Below are positions 44,905-54,406 of a stretch of 64,000 bases of DNA, piece after piece. Position 1 is the stretch's first letter; each line of letters starts with the position of its first letter. Position numbers and translations under genes: made by a program. The stretch is taken from the NCBI GenBank assembly GCA_947168515.1, contig CAMVMF010000005.1, positions 1 through 64,000 on the forward strand, read 5' to 3'. The notes under the pieces are model-generated. The model worked only from the letters and a program-made list of their open reading frames with translations. It made no database searches and had not been told where the DNA came from. Source of the stretch: an uncultured Bacteroidales bacterium (lineage in GTDB: Bacteria; Bacteroidota; Bacteroidia; Bacteroidales; P3).

Positions 44905-47256
44905 ATGATGAACAGAAAAAGCGATTTACTCCTAAAGGTACTCTCCCTTGGGGTAGGCCTGGCTGTAGGCATAGTGCTTATCGCAAAGGTGTGCTTCGAA
45001 CTCTCCTACGACAGCTTCTATCGCGACGTGGACCGCATCTACACTATTATGGCAGGCGTCGACCAACAGGGCGAGAAGCATGAATTCCCACAAGTCAGCG
45101 GAGCGGTAGCCCCCGGATTCAAGACCGACGTACCCGGCGTGGAAGAGGCCACCCGCACCACCTTCTATTTCAGCAACCTCAACTTCGTCGACGAGGAGCA
45201 TAACATCGTTACTGCAGAGAGCTTTGCGTTGGCCGATACCTGCTTCTTCAAAGTCTTCGACCGCCCCATCCTCTCCGGCAACCCCACCGAGATATTGGCA
45301 AAGCCATTGGGTCTGATGGTGTCGCGCACCTTTGCCGAGAAGATGGGCGGCGTGGAGCAGTGCATTGGCAAGACCATTTTCAACGAGGACCAACCCGAAC
45401 TGAAAATGACCATCCAGGGTGTCTTCGAAGACTTCCCCAAGAACGGCTCCATCGATTTCGACCTCATCATGTCCCTGGAGAGCTACGCAAAAAGCAGTAC
45501 CGAAAACTGGGTGGGCAACGACCGCTACATAGGCTTCGTGAAACTGCAATCGAACGTCGACCCCACCACGCTTGCCCCCGCCATCCACAAGATGCAGCAG
45601 TCCCACCAGCCATTGGCAGAGTTGGAGAAAAACGGCACAAAACTGTGGTATACGCTCACACCCCTCATCAAAGCCCACACCCAGCAGCCCGAGGTCCGCT
45701 TCATGGTGATACTGCTCTCCATCGTGGCTGCTCTGCTGATAACCATCAGCCTCCTAAACTACATCCTCATCGTAATCTCCTCCATGGTGCACCGTGCCAA
45801 GGAGGTAGGCGTGCGCAAATGCTATGGTGCCACCGCTGCCGACATCTATGCCTTGTTGGCACGCGAGGCGGTGGTGCATCTGCTACTTGCTCTCGCCTTG
45901 GCAGCAGCCATCATCTTCGCTTCACGAGGAGTGATACAGAACCTGTTGGGTGTGCCGTTCTGGACGTTGCTTGTCCCGCAGAGCGTTATGGCTATCGGAG
46001 TGGTTTTGATTCTGGTATTGTTTGTTTCCATCGTTGTTCCCGCAAAGCTCTATCTGCGCATTCCTGTTTCGGTAGCTTTTCGTAACTACAGCGAGAACTC
46101 CCGACGCTGGAAGATAGCCCTTCTCGGCATTCAGGTCCTCATCAACGTGTTTATCATTGCACTGATTATTGTCCTGTCGCTGCAATACCGGAAGATGGTA
46201 AATGCCGACCAAGGCTACGACTACCAGAATACCTATTCCGTCGCCATCTTCAACAACGGCTACGAGGCGCAGCAGCGAGTGCTGGAGGTTCTCTCCACCT
46301 TTCCCGAGGTGAAGGCCGTGGGTGCAGCCTACAACCCGCCTTTCGTGCCTCCCAGCGGCGACAACGTCTACCTGCCAGGTGGCGAACGGGAGCTGTTCAA
46401 TGTGGCCGACGGCTATGAGGCTACCGAGAGTTTCTTTCAGATGCTCGACTTCGATTTTGTGGCAGGCCGTGCACCGTGCGACTCCTCCGAAGTAGCTGTC
46501 TCGGAATCCTTTGTCGAGCGCATGGCAGAGTTTGCCGACTGGAGCGATGGAGCGGTGGGCAAGACATTCCTCATCACCGGCCATCCGGATGGAGAAATAC
46601 AGTTTCCCCCCTTCACTATCTCGGGCATCTACCGAGATGTCCGTATGGGCATCTATAACGATTTGCAGGAACGACCCAGTGTCTATTTCCACGGGGTGCT
46701 CGGCGACGGCAAATCATATATGCCTTATCTCATCTTCAAGACCTACCAGAAGATGGACGATTCCCTCTCCATGCGAATCTCCCATGCCCTATCTGCTGCA
46801 TTAGACGGTCGCCAACTGCCGATAGTTTCATGGCAGGAGGAAATCCGCTCGGCCTACGAAGACAGCCGCAAGATACGCAATACGCTCCTCATCGGTTCCT
46901 TCTTCGCCATGCTCATAGCAATGCTGGGCCTCGTCGGCTTCGTTCGCGACGAATCGAACCGCCGCAGCAAAGAGATGGCCATCCGCAAGATAAGCGGTGC
47001 CACCGCTGCCGACGTGCGCCGCCTGCTGGTGTGGGAAGTATTCAAATTTTCACTGGTGATGGCAGTTGTGGCCTGCGTATGTTCCTGGTTTGCGGCATCC
47101 AAGATATTGGAACAATTCGCCGAGCAAATCACTCTCAGCCCCATCATCTTCATCGGGGGGGCCACTGTGGTTCTCCTCATTGTTGTCGGGGTGGTCCTCC
47201 TATGCAGCCACCGCTTTGCGCGAACCAATCCTTCTGAACTACTCAAAAACGAATGA
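44905..47256 (+). CDS. MacB-type ABC transporter permease (2)
   Basis: 783 residues from ATG 44905, nine bases after the ATPase stop (an ATG at 44908 is equivalent). The layout is the same as permease 1: N-terminal helix (LLLKVLSLGVGLAVGIVLIAK), a MacB_PCD periplasmic domain, FtsX core (VGVRKCYGATAADIYALLARE), a second periplasmic domain and a final core (MAIRKISGATAADVRRLL). It ends NPSELLKNE, the normal family ending. N-terminal sequence differs from permeases 1 and 3 (no FLSRNKLYA), so it is a distinct paralogue type and could pair with one of them. Confidence 0.92.
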   Translation: MMNRKSDLLLKVLSLGVGLAVGIVLIAKVCFELSYDSFYRDVDRIYTIMAGVDQQGEKHEFPQVSGAVAPGFKTDVPGVEEATRTTFYFSNLNFVDEEHNIVTAESFALADTCFFKVFDRPILSGNPTEILAKPLGLMVSRTFAEKMGGVEQCIGKTIFNEDQPELKMTIQGVFEDFPKNGSIDFDLIMSLESYAKSSTENWVGNDRYIGFVKLQSNVDPTTLAPAIHKMQQSHQPLAELEKNGTKLWYTLTPLIKAHTQQPEVRFMVILLSIVAALLITISLLNYILIVISSMVHRAKEVGVRKCYGATAADIYALLAREAVVHLLLALALAAAIIFASRGVIQNLLGVPFWTLLVPQSVMAIGVVLILVLFVSIVVPAKLYLRIPVSVAFRNYSENSRRWKIALLGIQVLINVFIIALIIVLSLQYRKMVNADQGYDYQNTYSVAIFNNGYEAQQRVLEVLSTFPEVKAVGAAYNPPFVPPSGDNVYLPGGERELFNVADGYEATESFFQMLDFDFVAGRAPCDSSEVAVSESFVERMAEFADWSDGAVGKTFLITGHPDGEIQFPPFTISGIYRDVRMGIYNDLQERPSVYFHGVLGDGKSYMPYLIFKTYQKMDDSLSMRISHALSAALDGRQLPIVSWQEEIRSAYEDSRKIRNTLLIGSFFAMLIAMLGLVGFVRDESNRRSKEMAIRKISGATAADVRRLLVWEVFKFSLVMAVVACVCSWFAASKILEQFAEQITLSPIIFIGGATVVLLIVVGVVLLCSHRFARTNPSELLKNE

Positions 47257-47385
47257 TGATTCACAATTCACAAACACTAATGTGCATATTTTTAACACCA
47301 ATTACCATTAATTATCCATTAATTATAATTATTGGTCAATTAGATGGAAATTATATGTAAAAAATATTTGAACAAGAATAACAAA

Positions 47386-49698
47386 ATGAAAAGTTATCTC
47401 AAATTCCTCTCGCGCAACAAACTCTATGCCTCCATCCAGGCCTTGGGACTTATACTTTCGCTGGCGTTTGTCATCATTCTGGGCAGCTATGCTTGGCAAC
47501 AGTATTCCGCTGCCCACAGTACCCCCGACGGCGATCGGGTTTATGCCTTGGGTATGCCTGATTATCTGGGACTCACATACGGTATGCCAGCCTTGATTGA
47601 GGAGCGTATTCCGGAGGTGGAGGCGGTGGGTATTTATTGTCCCGGCCTTGTTATGCAATTGAAGGGGCAAGAGGAGGTGGAAGAGGTTTCGCTGTCGGCT
47701 GTCAATCAGGATTTTTTCAAAATCTTCAGCAATATTCACTTCGAAGAGGGTAGTCCAGCAGTGTTGGAGTCGGACGACAATGCCATCATTAGTCGTCGTT
47801 TTGCCTCGCGCCACGAATTGAAAGTGGGAAGCGTTGTGGAACTGGGCGGCAATATCGTGGTGGGAGCCATCATCAGCGACATCGAAGGTTCCATTCTCCC
47901 CAATGTTGATATGTATATCAGCGACCACCATAAGTGGAACCACTTTGCCACCGAGATGCCTTTTGACCACTATGGCAGCACCATACCCTTCCTCAAGGTG
48001 ATGCCAGGCACCGATACGAAAGCACTCTATGCCAAAATGGAAGCTCTCTGCAAGGAGGCCTACCCCGACTTTTATGGCCAGTATTTCTTCGAGAAACTCA
48101 ATATGCCCTGTTCGAACGAACTGTTCTTCTATGAGGGCTCTACCAACCTAAACCACGGCGACGCCAAGAGTATTCGCACCTTGCTGCTGGTTGGTCTGTT
48201 GCTGCTTTTGTCGGCAGTGTTCAACTACCTCAACCTTAATTTTGCCTTGTCGGGCAAACGCAACAAGGAGATGGCTGTCCGTCGTCTGGTAGGAGCCACC
48301 CGAAACAATATTCGCCTTAAGTATTGGGCAGAATCGCTATTGTTTACCGCCACCTGTTTCGCTATGGCTTTGGTAGTTGCCTATGCTTTGACTCCAGAAA
48401 TCAACGCATTGCTCAACGATCCGAATGTGCCTATCCGCATCTCTCTGACGCCAAAATATGTTGTGACTTATCTCATGTTTGTTGTCATCTTGGCCACTTT
48501 GGCGGGTTTGTTGCCAGCCCGAATGTCAGCAAGTTTCCAACCTGTAGATGTTATCAAAGGGAGCTTTAGGCAGGCAAGCAAGATGCGTTTCAACAAGGTG
48601 TTTATCATCTTGCAAAACACGCTGGCGATATTCTTGATTGCGATGGCTATCGTGATGGAATGTCAGTACCGTCAGTCGCTTCATCGCCCACAACACGCCC
48701 GCACTGCCGACCTCTATTATCTGCACGCACCGGCTGGTGCAGAAGTCCGGCAGACCTTGTACGACGCTCTCGACGAATTGCCTTGCGTGAAGCGCATCGG
48801 CTTTTGCTATGGCGCTCCTGGAGTGAGTGTGGGAGGACAATGGGGCGCTACGGCGGGTGGTGATGAAATACTGTACCGTCTCTATCGTGCCGACAGCACA
48901 GCATTCTGTATGCTGGAGCCTGAGATTGTGGCAGATTTCCACGCTCCTCTTTACAACTCGGTATGGTTCGGAAGGAAAGCTTTTGATGCCACTGGGTTTA
49001 CAGCCAAACAACACGATATCTCGCAGACATTGTCGCAGAGAACTAAAGGTTGCGAACAAGTGGCAGGTGTTATCGAAGATTGGGCCACCAATGGTGAGAA
49101 CAGAGGCGAGGAAGACCTGATGGTCATTACCGTTCAGCGGGCTGAAGATATAGGTTGGGGCGGCTGGCTCATAGAAACCGTCGGTGACCATGCCGAAGCC
49201 ACAAACTCCATCGCCGAGGTGTTGAAGAAAGAGGCAAACAACAAACAGATTGTGCTGAACTATTCAGGCTATCTGGACGACCTGATTGCAGAAAAACTTC
49301 GTCCGCAGCACAATGCAATGCGGCTGATGGAAATCTTTATGTTGCTGGCCATCCTCATTTCTATCCTTGGGCTTGTGGCTATGAGCACCTACTATTCCGG
49401 ACAGCAATCCAAAAGTATCGCCATCCGTAAGGTGTTCGGTGGCACCGTAACAGGCGAGACGCGTCGCAACATCGGCCAGTATATGATGATGTCCCTGGTG
49501 GCCTGTGCTATAGGCATTCCCATCGCGGTGGTGGCTGCAAGAGACTACCTGCAGGACTATATCTGCCGCATACACGACTACGGTTGGATCTTCGTCCTTG
49601 CCGTGGTCATCAACTTGGTTACCGCCTTCCTCTCTGTGCTATGGCAAACCCTCCGTAGCGCCCGCACCAATCCCGCAACAGAACTGAAAAAAGAATGA
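47386..49698 (+). CDS. MacB-type ABC transporter permease (3)
   Basis: 770 residues from ATG 47386 (MKSYLKFLSRNKLYASIQ), matching permease 1 at its start. The same eight-helix plan with two periplasmic domains: FtsX cores at MAVRRLVGATRNNIRLKYW and IAIRKVFGGTVTGETRRN. Ends NPATELKKE. Base composition is slightly less GC-rich and codon use more relaxed than permease 1, suggesting a different history. The 129-base gap before it is AT-rich with no clear promoter, and a strong hairpin follows it. Confidence 0.92.
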   Translation: MKSYLKFLSRNKLYASIQALGLILSLAFVIILGSYAWQQYSAAHSTPDGDRVYALGMPDYLGLTYGMPALIEERIPEVEAVGIYCPGLVMQLKGQEEVEEVSLSAVNQDFFKIFSNIHFEEGSPAVLESDDNAIISRRFASRHELKVGSVVELGGNIVVGAIISDIEGSILPNVDMYISDHHKWNHFATEMPFDHYGSTIPFLKVMPGTDTKALYAKMEALCKEAYPDFYGQYFFEKLNMPCSNELFFYEGSTNLNHGDAKSIRTLLLVGLLLLLSAVFNYLNLNFALSGKRNKEMAVRRLVGATRNNIRLKYWAESLLFTATCFAMALVVAYALTPEINALLNDPNVPIRISLTPKYVVTYLMFVVILATLAGLLPARMSASFQPVDVIKGSFRQASKMRFNKVFIILQNTLAIFLIAMAIVMECQYRQSLHRPQHARTADLYYLHAPAGAEVRQTLYDALDELPCVKRIGFCYGAPGVSVGGQWGATAGGDEILYRLYRADSTAFCMLEPEIVADFHAPLYNSVWFGRKAFDATGFTAKQHDISQTLSQRTKGCEQVAGVIEDWATNGENRGEEDLMVITVQRAEDIGWGGWLIETVGDHAEATNSIAEVLKKEANNKQIVLNYSGYLDDLIAEKLRPQHNAMRLMEIFMLLAILISILGLVAMSTYYSGQQSKSIAIRKVFGGTVTGETRRNIGQYMMMSLVACAIGIPIAVVAARDYLQDYICRIHDYGWIFVLAVVINLVTAFLSVLWQTLRSARTNPATELKKE

Positions 49699-49725
49699 TT
49701 TATTTTGATGAATAAAAAATAGCCG

Positions 49726-49751
49726 GTCGGGGCGGGTGCGCCCGCCCCGAC
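49726..49751 (+). terminator. Strong hairpin after permease 3
   Basis: Eleven-base perfect stem GTCGGGGCGGG / CCCGCCCCGAC with a four-base loop, followed by TAATTTTA and preceded by an A-rich run. Probably ends the exporter transcript. Confidence 0.75.
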
Positions 49752-49895
49752 TAATTTTAGATAACCGAACAATAAAATGCACATCTATTGAGTTATCTAG
49801 ACAGAATTTCGTGCAGAAAAATGTGGCGCGAATACATTTTTATGCACCAAATAATTTTTTTTTATCTACTGCACTTGCAAAAGTACAATGACAAT

Positions 49896-51251
49896 ATGAA
49901 ACGAAACCCATCCAAGATATTGGTCGTCGACGACAATGCCGCTGTCCGCAAGGCGTTGCAGCTGCTGCTCTCGCCGCGCTTTGTTGAGGTGGAGTTGATT
50001 GCTTCGCCATCCACATTGCCGGCCACCATGGAGAGGCTGCATCCCGACGCGGTGCTGCTGGACATGAATTTCCACGCCGACATCAACAGCGGGAACGAGG
50101 GTCTCTTTTGGACCGACGAGATTGTGCGCCGCTGGCCAGGGACGCAGGTGGTGCTCTTCACCGCCTATGCCGACATCAACCTAGCGGTGGAGGGCATGAA
50201 ACGCGGTGCTTTCGACTTCGTGGTGAAGCCCTGGGACAACGATAGGCTAGTGGCCATTCTTGAAGCCGCAGCTACAAAGCATCGCGAGCCCTCGACCCGC
50301 GCCGCCAAAAGCGCTCAGGGCAAGTCCAAAGGGGCGGAGGAACGCGTCGATTTCTACTGGGGCAACAGCCAGCTAATGGCGCATATGCGCCGCGTGGTGG
50401 AGAAGGCGGCCCCTACGGATGCCACCGTGCTTATCACCGGCGAGAACGGCACGGGAAAGGATGTGCTGGCGCACGAGATTCACGCCCACAGCAGTCGTCG
50501 AGACAAGCCCCTAGTGTGCGTTGATGCGGGAGCCATTGTGGAGAGTCTGTTCGAGAGCGAGCTTTTCGGCCATGTGAAGGGGGCTTTCACCGATGCCCAC
50601 AGCGACCACAAGGGGAAGTTCGAGCAGGCCGACGGCGGCACCCTCTTCCTGGACGAGATAGGCAACCTGCCACTGCACCTGCAGGCCAAGCTGCTGCGCG
50701 CACTGCAGGAGCGAAAGGTGGTGCCGGTGGGCAGCGAGAAGGCCGTATCCGTCGATATCCGCCTGATCTGCGCCACCAACCGCGACCTCGAAGCGATGGT
50801 TCGAGAAGGCACTTTCCGTCAAGACCTCTATTTCCGCATCAACGTATTCCATCTGCACCTCCCTCCCCTACGTGAGCATACGGAGGACATAGCACCCTTG
50901 GCCGAGCATTTCGTCCGCTCTTTCGCCGCCCGCTACCACCGCGAGGCTGTGGGGCTCTCGCCAGACGTGCTCACCCTGTTGCAAAACCACCGCTGGAGCG
51001 GCAATGTGCGAGAGCTGCAGAATGTGCTCGAACGTGCCGTTATCATGAGCGACAGCCGCCTCTTGCAGCCACACGACATCGAGCTGACCGCCGCCCAAAG
51101 CGATATGCCCGCCACCCCTCTGGAGGCCGCCGAGGAGCAGACCATCCGCGCCGCCCTTGCCCGTCACGGCGGCAACCTTACCCTCGTGGCCAAAGAGCTG
51201 GGCATCAGCCGTCCCACGCTGTATGCGAGACTAAAGAAATACGGCATCTGA
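49896..51251 (+). CDS. Sigma-54-dependent response regulator (NtrC family)
   Basis: 451 residues from ATG 49896 (MKRNPSKILVVDDNAAVRKAL), the natural start of a receiver domain. Order: receiver (phospho-Asp in VLLDMNFH, Lys in VVKPWDND), AAA+ domain with Walker A ITGENGTGKDVLAHEIH, the sigma-54 contact loop GAFTDA, Walker B GGTLFLDEIG, arginine-finger region FRQDLYFRINVF, and a Fis-type helix-turn-helix (LTLVAKELGISRPTLYARLKK). It activates RpoN promoters when phosphorylated, most likely by the kinase encoded next. The adjacent exporter operon is the natural target. Confidence 0.95.
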   Translation: MKRNPSKILVVDDNAAVRKALQLLLSPRFVEVELIASPSTLPATMERLHPDAVLLDMNFHADINSGNEGLFWTDEIVRRWPGTQVVLFTAYADINLAVEGMKRGAFDFVVKPWDNDRLVAILEAAATKHREPSTRAAKSAQGKSKGAEERVDFYWGNSQLMAHMRRVVEKAAPTDATVLITGENGTGKDVLAHEIHAHSSRRDKPLVCVDAGAIVESLFESELFGHVKGAFTDAHSDHKGKFEQADGGTLFLDEIGNLPLHLQAKLLRALQERKVVPVGSEKAVSVDIRLICATNRDLEAMVREGTFRQDLYFRINVFHLHLPPLREHTEDIAPLAEHFVRSFAARYHREAVGLSPDVLTLLQNHRWSGNVRELQNVLERAVIMSDSRLLQPHDIELTAAQSDMPATPLEAAEEQTIRAALARHGGNLTLVAKELGISRPTLYARLKKYGI

Positions 51252-51254
51252 CGA

Positions 51255-51460
51255 AACTATAAAGTAAAAACTAAAAACTAAAAGGGCCGTTGAGAATTGA
51301 GAATTGATTTACTTTGCAAAATTGCCAATAAACTTTTTAGTTTTTAGTTTTTACCTTTTACTTTTCAAATTGCCAATATACTTTTTAGTTTTTAGTTTTT
51401 ACCTTTTACTTTTCAAATTGCCAATATACTTTTTAGTTTTTACCTTTTACTTTTAAAAAA
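51255..51460 (+). repeat. Tandem composite repeat between regulator and kinase
   Basis: AACTATAAAGTAAAAACTAA, GGGCCG, GAGAATT heptamers, then about 57-bp units (AAATTGCCAATAAACTTTTT, TAGTTTTTACC, TTTTACTTTT) repeated three times almost identically up to the kinase start. Confidence 0.9.
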
Positions 51461-51462
51461 AC

Positions 51463-52332
51463 ATGTTGGAAATCATCGCATCAGTCGTAGCCCTCGCAGC
51501 CGTGGCCACTGCCACTGCCATCATCGTGCGAGAACGCGACCGCCGTAAAGTAGCCTATATGCTCGATGCCTTAGAAGACGGAGAGTACAACTTCCGTTTC
51601 GACGAAGGCACCCGCTTCAACCGCACCCTCAACCGTATAAAATGGATTGTGGATCGCCGCCACCAGCAGAACGAGACCGAGTCGTGGAGCAAACTCATAC
51701 GTGTGCTCACCCATGAGATAATGAACACGGTGAGTCCTATCGCCTCGCTCAGCGACACCCTCTCGCGCTATATGCAAGATTCCACCGACCATCACCGCGA
51801 TGACATAGCCGCGGGGCTCGAGGTCATCGGTTCCAGCAGCCGCCAGCTGATAGAGTTTGTGCAAAACTATCGAGAACTTGCCGGAGTGGCACGACCCATC
51901 AAGCGTCCACTCTTGGTGCACGACCTGGTATGCCACGTGATGGAGCTGACGCGGCAGATGGTGGACGAGGCCGGAGCCACCTGCACCTTCAGTGAACGTA
52001 CTGCCGACACCCTTATCTATGCCGACGAGGGCCAGCTGAGCCGCATACTCATCAACCTCATCCGCAATGCCATACAGGCCGATGCCACACGCATAGACAT
52101 CACTGCAGAAATAGACGCCCTCAGCCAGACGCTGATACGTGTCCGCAACAACGGCAAGGCCATTCCACGCGAAAGCCAGGAGCAAATCTTCATTCCATTC
52201 TACACCACCAAAAGCCAAGGGAGCGGCATCGGCCTCAGCCTTTCACGCCAAATCATGCAGGCCCACAACGGTGCCATCGACCTCGCCCATACGGGTGCCG
52301 ACAGCACTGAGTTTGTGCTCACCTTCAGATAG
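51463..52332 (+). CDS. Sensor histidine kinase, short form
   Basis: 289 residues. One N-terminal membrane helix (about 1-22), a short linker, then a HisKA-like H-box (VLTHEIMNTVSPIASL) and an HATPase_c domain with N-box (LSRILINLIRNAIQA), and a glycine-rich SQGSGIGLSLSRQIM. There is no periplasmic sensor, so the signal is probably sensed within the membrane or by a partner. Homologues in Bacteroides clusters with this exporter are longer (about 430 residues), so the N-terminus here may be reduced. It partners the NtrC-type regulator upstream. Confidence 0.9.
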   Translation: MLEIIASVVALAAVATATAIIVRERDRRKVAYMLDALEDGEYNFRFDEGTRFNRTLNRIKWIVDRRHQQNETESWSKLIRVLTHEIMNTVSPIASLSDTLSRYMQDSTDHHRDDIAAGLEVIGSSSRQLIEFVQNYRELAGVARPIKRPLLVHDLVCHVMELTRQMVDEAGATCTFSERTADTLIYADEGQLSRILINLIRNAIQADATRIDITAEIDALSQTLIRVRNNGKAIPRESQEQIFIPFYTTKSQGSGIGLSLSRQIMQAHNGAIDLAHTGADSTEFVLTFR

Positions 52333-52404
52333 GGGTCTCAGATAGCGCGTATCTGGCTTCAGCGTGTGCATGTCGAATGTGCACAGAAGCAAGCCGGTAC
52401 GGGT

Positions 52405-53250
52405 TTAATCATCGTTCTGAAGCTGGAAAGACCAGTCCTGCATAAAATCGCTTATCTCTTCTGCATCACATTCTTCGGGGTCGTAATCTTCATTCATAAA
52501 ATACCATTCGAGCTGTTCGCGCTCATCCTTGGTGAGATTCTTTTTCTGGCGGAGCTGCAACAGCTCCAAGTACCCCCAAATGCCACCGCAATCCTCCGGC
52601 GGGCAGGCTCCTTGTCCTTTGACAAAGGAGATGGAAGGTTCCTCTTCAGGGTGGTATTCGCGCTCACCCTTGTACCATAGGTCGTGCTCCCAGCTGTCGC
52701 CGAAGTCATATTCAAAGATTACACGTTTGCCTTTTTCCGTCAACAAGTCGTCGACCGTACATTGGGCCATATCTAGGTACTGTATACGTCCAAAGCCTAG
52801 GGAATCCTCTATTTGCTCGTTGTCGACAAAATAAACATCGCCCCTGCGGAACTGATACAGATGCTCATGCATCCAACCCATGGCATCCTGCAGCACCTCG
52901 CCCAAGGCCGTCAAGGTAAGATTGGATGGGACCTTGATTTCGCGCCAGATCTTCAGGTCCGTATGGTTCAACTTGATGCGTAGGTGCAGTTCGCGCACGT
53001 ATGGGCGCGGCAAGGTGAGGGGGGTACCTTCGTCGCCGAACTGCCCATCGTCGTCCATGGCAGGGTCTGGCATCATCTCGCTAGGCAGATGATAGCCGTA
53101 TTTGTCAAAATAGTCCAGTGCTGAGCGTAGCTGTTCGCGTGCTTTCTCGTCGCCGTCGACTACTGCTCGTAGAATTTTGAAGAAATCTGTTATCATGTCG
53201 TCTGCCGGAAGGGCTTGATGGTGAGGTGTAAAATCGATTTTTTTTGCCAT
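52405..53250 (-). CDS. pRiA4b ORF-3-like protein
   Basis: 281 residues, soluble. N-terminal helical region (about 1-80) followed by the PRiA4_ORF3 domain: LHLRIKLNHTDLKIWREIKV, then ALGEVLQDAMGWMHEHLYQF, FEYDFGDSWEHDL, and GQGACPPEDCGGIWGYLELL. The family is widespread on plasmids and chromosomes; the name comes from an Agrobacterium plasmid gene, and function is unknown. No mobile element is visible around it. Convergent with the kinase gene and separated by 70 bases. Confidence 0.88.
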   Translation of the reverse strand: MAKKIDFTPHHQALPADDMITDFFKILRAVVDGDEKAREQLRSALDYFDKYGYHLPSEMMPDPAMDDDGQFGDEGTPLTLPRPYVRELHLRIKLNHTDLKIWREIKVPSNLTLTALGEVLQDAMGWMHEHLYQFRRGDVYFVDNEQIEDSLGFGRIQYLDMAQCTVDDLLTEKGKRVIFEYDFGDSWEHDLWYKGEREYHPEEEPSISFVKGQGACPPEDCGGIWGYLELLQLRQKKNLTKDEREQLEWYFMNEDYDPEECDAEEISDFMQDWSFQLQNDD

Positions 53251-53276
53251 AATGGTTTATTTATTTCACTACTAAA

Positions 53277-53525
53277 GGGGACTTAATTGGGAATTGAGAA
53301 TTGAGAATTGAGAATTGGGAATTGAGAATTGAGAATTGAGAATTGAGAATTGAGAATTGAGAATTGAGAATTGGGAATTGAGATTTGGGAATTGAGAATT
53401 GAGAATTTGTGATAAGGTAAAAACTAAAAAGTTTATTGGCAATTTTGCAAAGTAAAACAACCCTCAACTCTCAACCCTCAACTCTCAACCTCGCCCATCC
53501 TTTTAGTTTTTACTTTATAGTTTGA
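53277..53525 (-). repeat. Longest GAGAATT heptamer array
   Basis: About 17 tandem GAGAATT/GGGAATT units (53287-53407), then AAAACTAAAAAG, TTTATTGGCAATTTTGCAAA, CTCAACTCTCAACCC heptamers in the opposite sense, and TTTTAGTTTTTAC up to the rubrerythrin stop. The array is purest here, which suggests a young expansion. Confidence 0.95.
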
Positions 53526-53528
53526 TAA

Positions 53529-54230
53529 TCAGTAGTTCTGCTGGTTGATTTCAAAGTAGGCCTGTGGGTGGTTGCAGACGGGGCAGACCTCGGGGGCCTG
53601 GGTGCCGACGACGATGTGGCCGCAGTTGCGGCATTCCCACACCTTCACTTCGCTCTTGGCAAAGACTTCTTTGGCTTGGACGTTGTGGAGCAGGGCACGG
53701 TAACGTTCCTCGTGGTGTTTCTCGATGGCGGCAACGCCACGGAACTTGGCGGCCAACTCAGGGAAGCCTTCGGCTTCGGCGGTGCGGGCAAAGTCTTCGT
53801 ACATGTCGGTCCATTCGTAGTTTTCGCCTTCGGCGGCAGCGGCTAGGTTCTCGGCAGTGGTGCCGATGCCGTTCAGCTCTTTGAACCAGAGTTTGGCGTG
53901 TTCTTTCTCGTTTTCGGCGGTCTGCAGGAAGAGGGCGGCAATCTGTTCGTAGCCTTCTTTCTTGGCCTTGGAGGCGAAGTAGGTGTATTTGTTGCGTGCC
54001 TGGCTCTCACCGGCAAAGGCGGCATGCAGGTTCTTCTCGGTCTGAGTGCCGGCATAAGGATTGGCCTTCGGCTGATCGACGGCTACAAACTTTTCTTTGC
54101 CCTGCTTGCAGCGCGGGCATTTCCAATCGGCAGGCAGTGCCTCAAAGGGTGTTCCAGGGGCAATGTTCTGTGTGGGGTCGCCCTGAGCGGGGTCGTACTG
54201 GTACTTGCATACGGTGCATTTGTATTTCAT
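53529..54230 (-). CDS. Rubrerythrin with rubredoxin domains at both ends
   Basis: 233 residues. An N-terminal rubredoxin ([17 protein letters not shown] and [13 protein letters not shown], two C-x-x-C knuckles), then the four-helix di-iron domain with ligands in [21 protein letters not shown] and [10 protein letters not shown], and a second C-terminal rubredoxin-like centre ([20 protein letters not shown]). It reduces peroxide using electrons from rubredoxin and protects anaerobes from oxygen. Ordinary rubrerythrins have only the C-terminal centre (about 190 residues); the added N-terminal one could act as a built-in electron donor. Confidence 0.95.
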   Translation of the reverse strand: MKYKCTVCKYQYDPAQGDPTQNIAPGTPFEALPADWKCPRCKQGKEKFVAVDQPKANPYAGTQTEKNLHAAFAGESQARNKYTYFASKAKKEGYEQIAALFLQTAENEKEHAKLWFKELNGIGTTAENLAAAAEGENYEWTDMYEDFARTAEAEGFPELAAKFRGVAAIEKHHEERYRALLHNVQAKEVFAKSEVKVWECRNCGHIVVGTQAPEVCPVCNHPQAYFEINQQNY

Positions 54231-54269
54231 AATAGTGAGTTTTATGTTTTACAATAAATGATTTTTTAA

Positions 54270-54395
54270 AAGTAAAAGGTAAAAACTAAAAACTAAAAAG
54301 TTTATTGGCAATTTTGCAAAGTAAATCAATTCTCAATTCTCAATTCTCAACTCTCAACGTCCCTTTTAGTTTTTAGTTTTTACTTTATAGTTTAG
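54270..54395 (-). repeat. Composite intergenic repeat upstream of rubrerythrin
   Basis: AAAAGTAAAAGGTAAAAAC, TTTATTGGCAATTTTGCAAA, CTCAATT heptamers, then TTTTAGTTTTTAGTTTTTAC. On the reverse strand it includes TTACTTTG, one mismatch from the -7 box, upstream of rubrerythrin. Confidence 0.88.
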
Positions 54396-54406
54396 TCAGT
54401 TGTGCT

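Noticed and set aside
52405-53250. IS element suggested by the pRiA4b ORF-3 / TnpR-type annotation of this family
   Set aside because: No transposase or terminal inverted repeats around it; the family is often chromosomal.
53261-53467. Reverse-strand open frame made of repeated N-S-Q-F-S-I residues
   Set aside because: It is only the stop-free reading of the heptamer array; no promoter, no independent protein character.
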